A stretch of 64,000 nucleotides of DNA from Fodinibius sediminis (GTDB lineage Bacteria > Bacteroidota > Rhodothermia > Balneolales > Balneolaceae). The DNA lies in contig NZ_FXTH01000007.1 of the NCBI RefSeq assembly GCF_900182555.1, positions 1-64,000 on the forward strand, read 5' to 3'. Positions within the stretch are counted from its first letter, which is position 1. Each line of letters starts with the position of its first letter. Below the pieces are notes generated by a model, which worked only from the letters and a program-made list of their open reading frames with translations, had not been told where the DNA came from and ran no database searches. This document shows positions 63,841 through 64,000 of this stretch, piece by piece. Both the position numbers and the translations under genes were made by a program.

Positions 63841-64000
63841 TTAATAGCGAAATGTGTAAGCCCTCCCCTCTTCAGACAGTTCTCTGATTTCTGTGGTACC
63901 GTCAAACCAGCGTATTTCCAATGAAGACGCCTTTTCCTCTGTTCCCAAAACCTGAGCAGCACTGTGCTGCGAGCGATATCCTGAGCCCGCCTGTATTTCC
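63841..64000 (-). CDS. C-terminus of an ASPIC/UnbV (CRTAC1-like) protein, partial
   Basis: The 53 last codons (63999 down to the stop at 63841-63843) of a gene that starts beyond the right edge. The peptide has QAGSGYRSQHSAAQVLG then SLEIRWFDGTTEIRELSE, matching the ASPIC/UnbV domain that ends FG-GAP repeat proteins (xSGY.SQ, ..IRWxxG). Such proteins are secreted or surface glycan- or ligand-binding proteins. No start or full domain composition can be given. Confidence 0.75.
   Translation of the reverse strand, partial: EIQAGSGYRSQHSAAQVLGTEEKASSLEIRWFDGTTEIRELSEEGRAYTFRY

Overview
This 64-kb window is chromosomal DNA of a Gram-negative, most likely marine or halotolerant heterotroph of the Balneolota/Rhodothermota/Bacteroidota group. 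That placement is an inference: there is no 16S rRNA gene in the window. It rests on a TonB-dependent receptor, many lipoproteins, a DUF2723 protein, an SGLT-type sodium/sugar symporter, an NhaC-type antiporter, weak Shine-Dalgarno usage, and the order thrS-infC-rpmI-rplT-pheS-pheT-zapA. No tRNA, rRNA or CRISPR array was found.

Layout. (1) 0-3.5 kb: the N-terminus of an IS1595-type transposase at the left edge, a Pel-like polysaccharide pair (PelF-type glycosyltransferase and an apparently truncated PelG-like exporter), and a 0.8-kb very AT-rich spacer. (2) 3.5-20.5 kb: a TonB receptor, an SMP-30 lactonase and a PQQ-type sugar dehydrogenase, a CDF metal transporter coupled to a PagL-like lipid A deacylase, MsrB, a DUF2723 protein, ybeY, a DUF445 protein, a Nit1-type amidase, RlpA, an NhaC antiporter and a DapB-like dehydrogenase. 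(3) 20.6-40.4 kb: a carbohydrate-use region. It holds a two-domain CE15-like esterase, a Leloir operon (SGLT-galK-galT), a divergent De Ley-Doudoroff galactonate operon (dgoD-dgoK-gntP) with a convergent KDPG/KDPGal aldolase, a GH2 enzyme, a LacI regulator, xylA-xylB, and secreted SGNH and alpha/beta esterases. (4) 40.5-47.8 kb: a cardiolipin synthase-like enzyme, an MFS carrier, the satD-DUF3307 pair behind a three-site operator array, and a UPF0182 membrane protein. (5) 48.1-58 kb: translation and cell-division housekeeping, with thrS, infC (non-AUG start), rpmI, rplT, pheS, pheT, a ZapB-like gene, zapA, a YmdB phosphoesterase, lolD and a membrane TPR protein. (6) 58.1-64 kb: a Gfo/Idh/MocA dehydrogenase divergent from a GMC oxidoreductase and its subunit 3, a GHL10-type glycosidase lipoprotein, and the C-terminus of an ASPIC/UnbV protein at the right edge.

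How it works together: region 3 reads as uptake and catabolism of hemicellulose or galactan sugars. Esterases and GH2 release sugars, the SGLT symporter imports galactose, galactose is phosphorylated (Leloir) while galactonate is dehydrated and phosphorylated (Dgo), and xylose enters through XylA/XylB. A LacI-type operator sits between the two divergent galactose operons. The most unusual signals are three palindromes spaced exactly 29 bp apart upstream of satD, cyclase-like sequence marks in SatD, an AUC start for infC, a hairpin abutting the IS transposase start next to a truncated exporter, and an esterase whose second hydrolase domain has lost its nucleophile serine.
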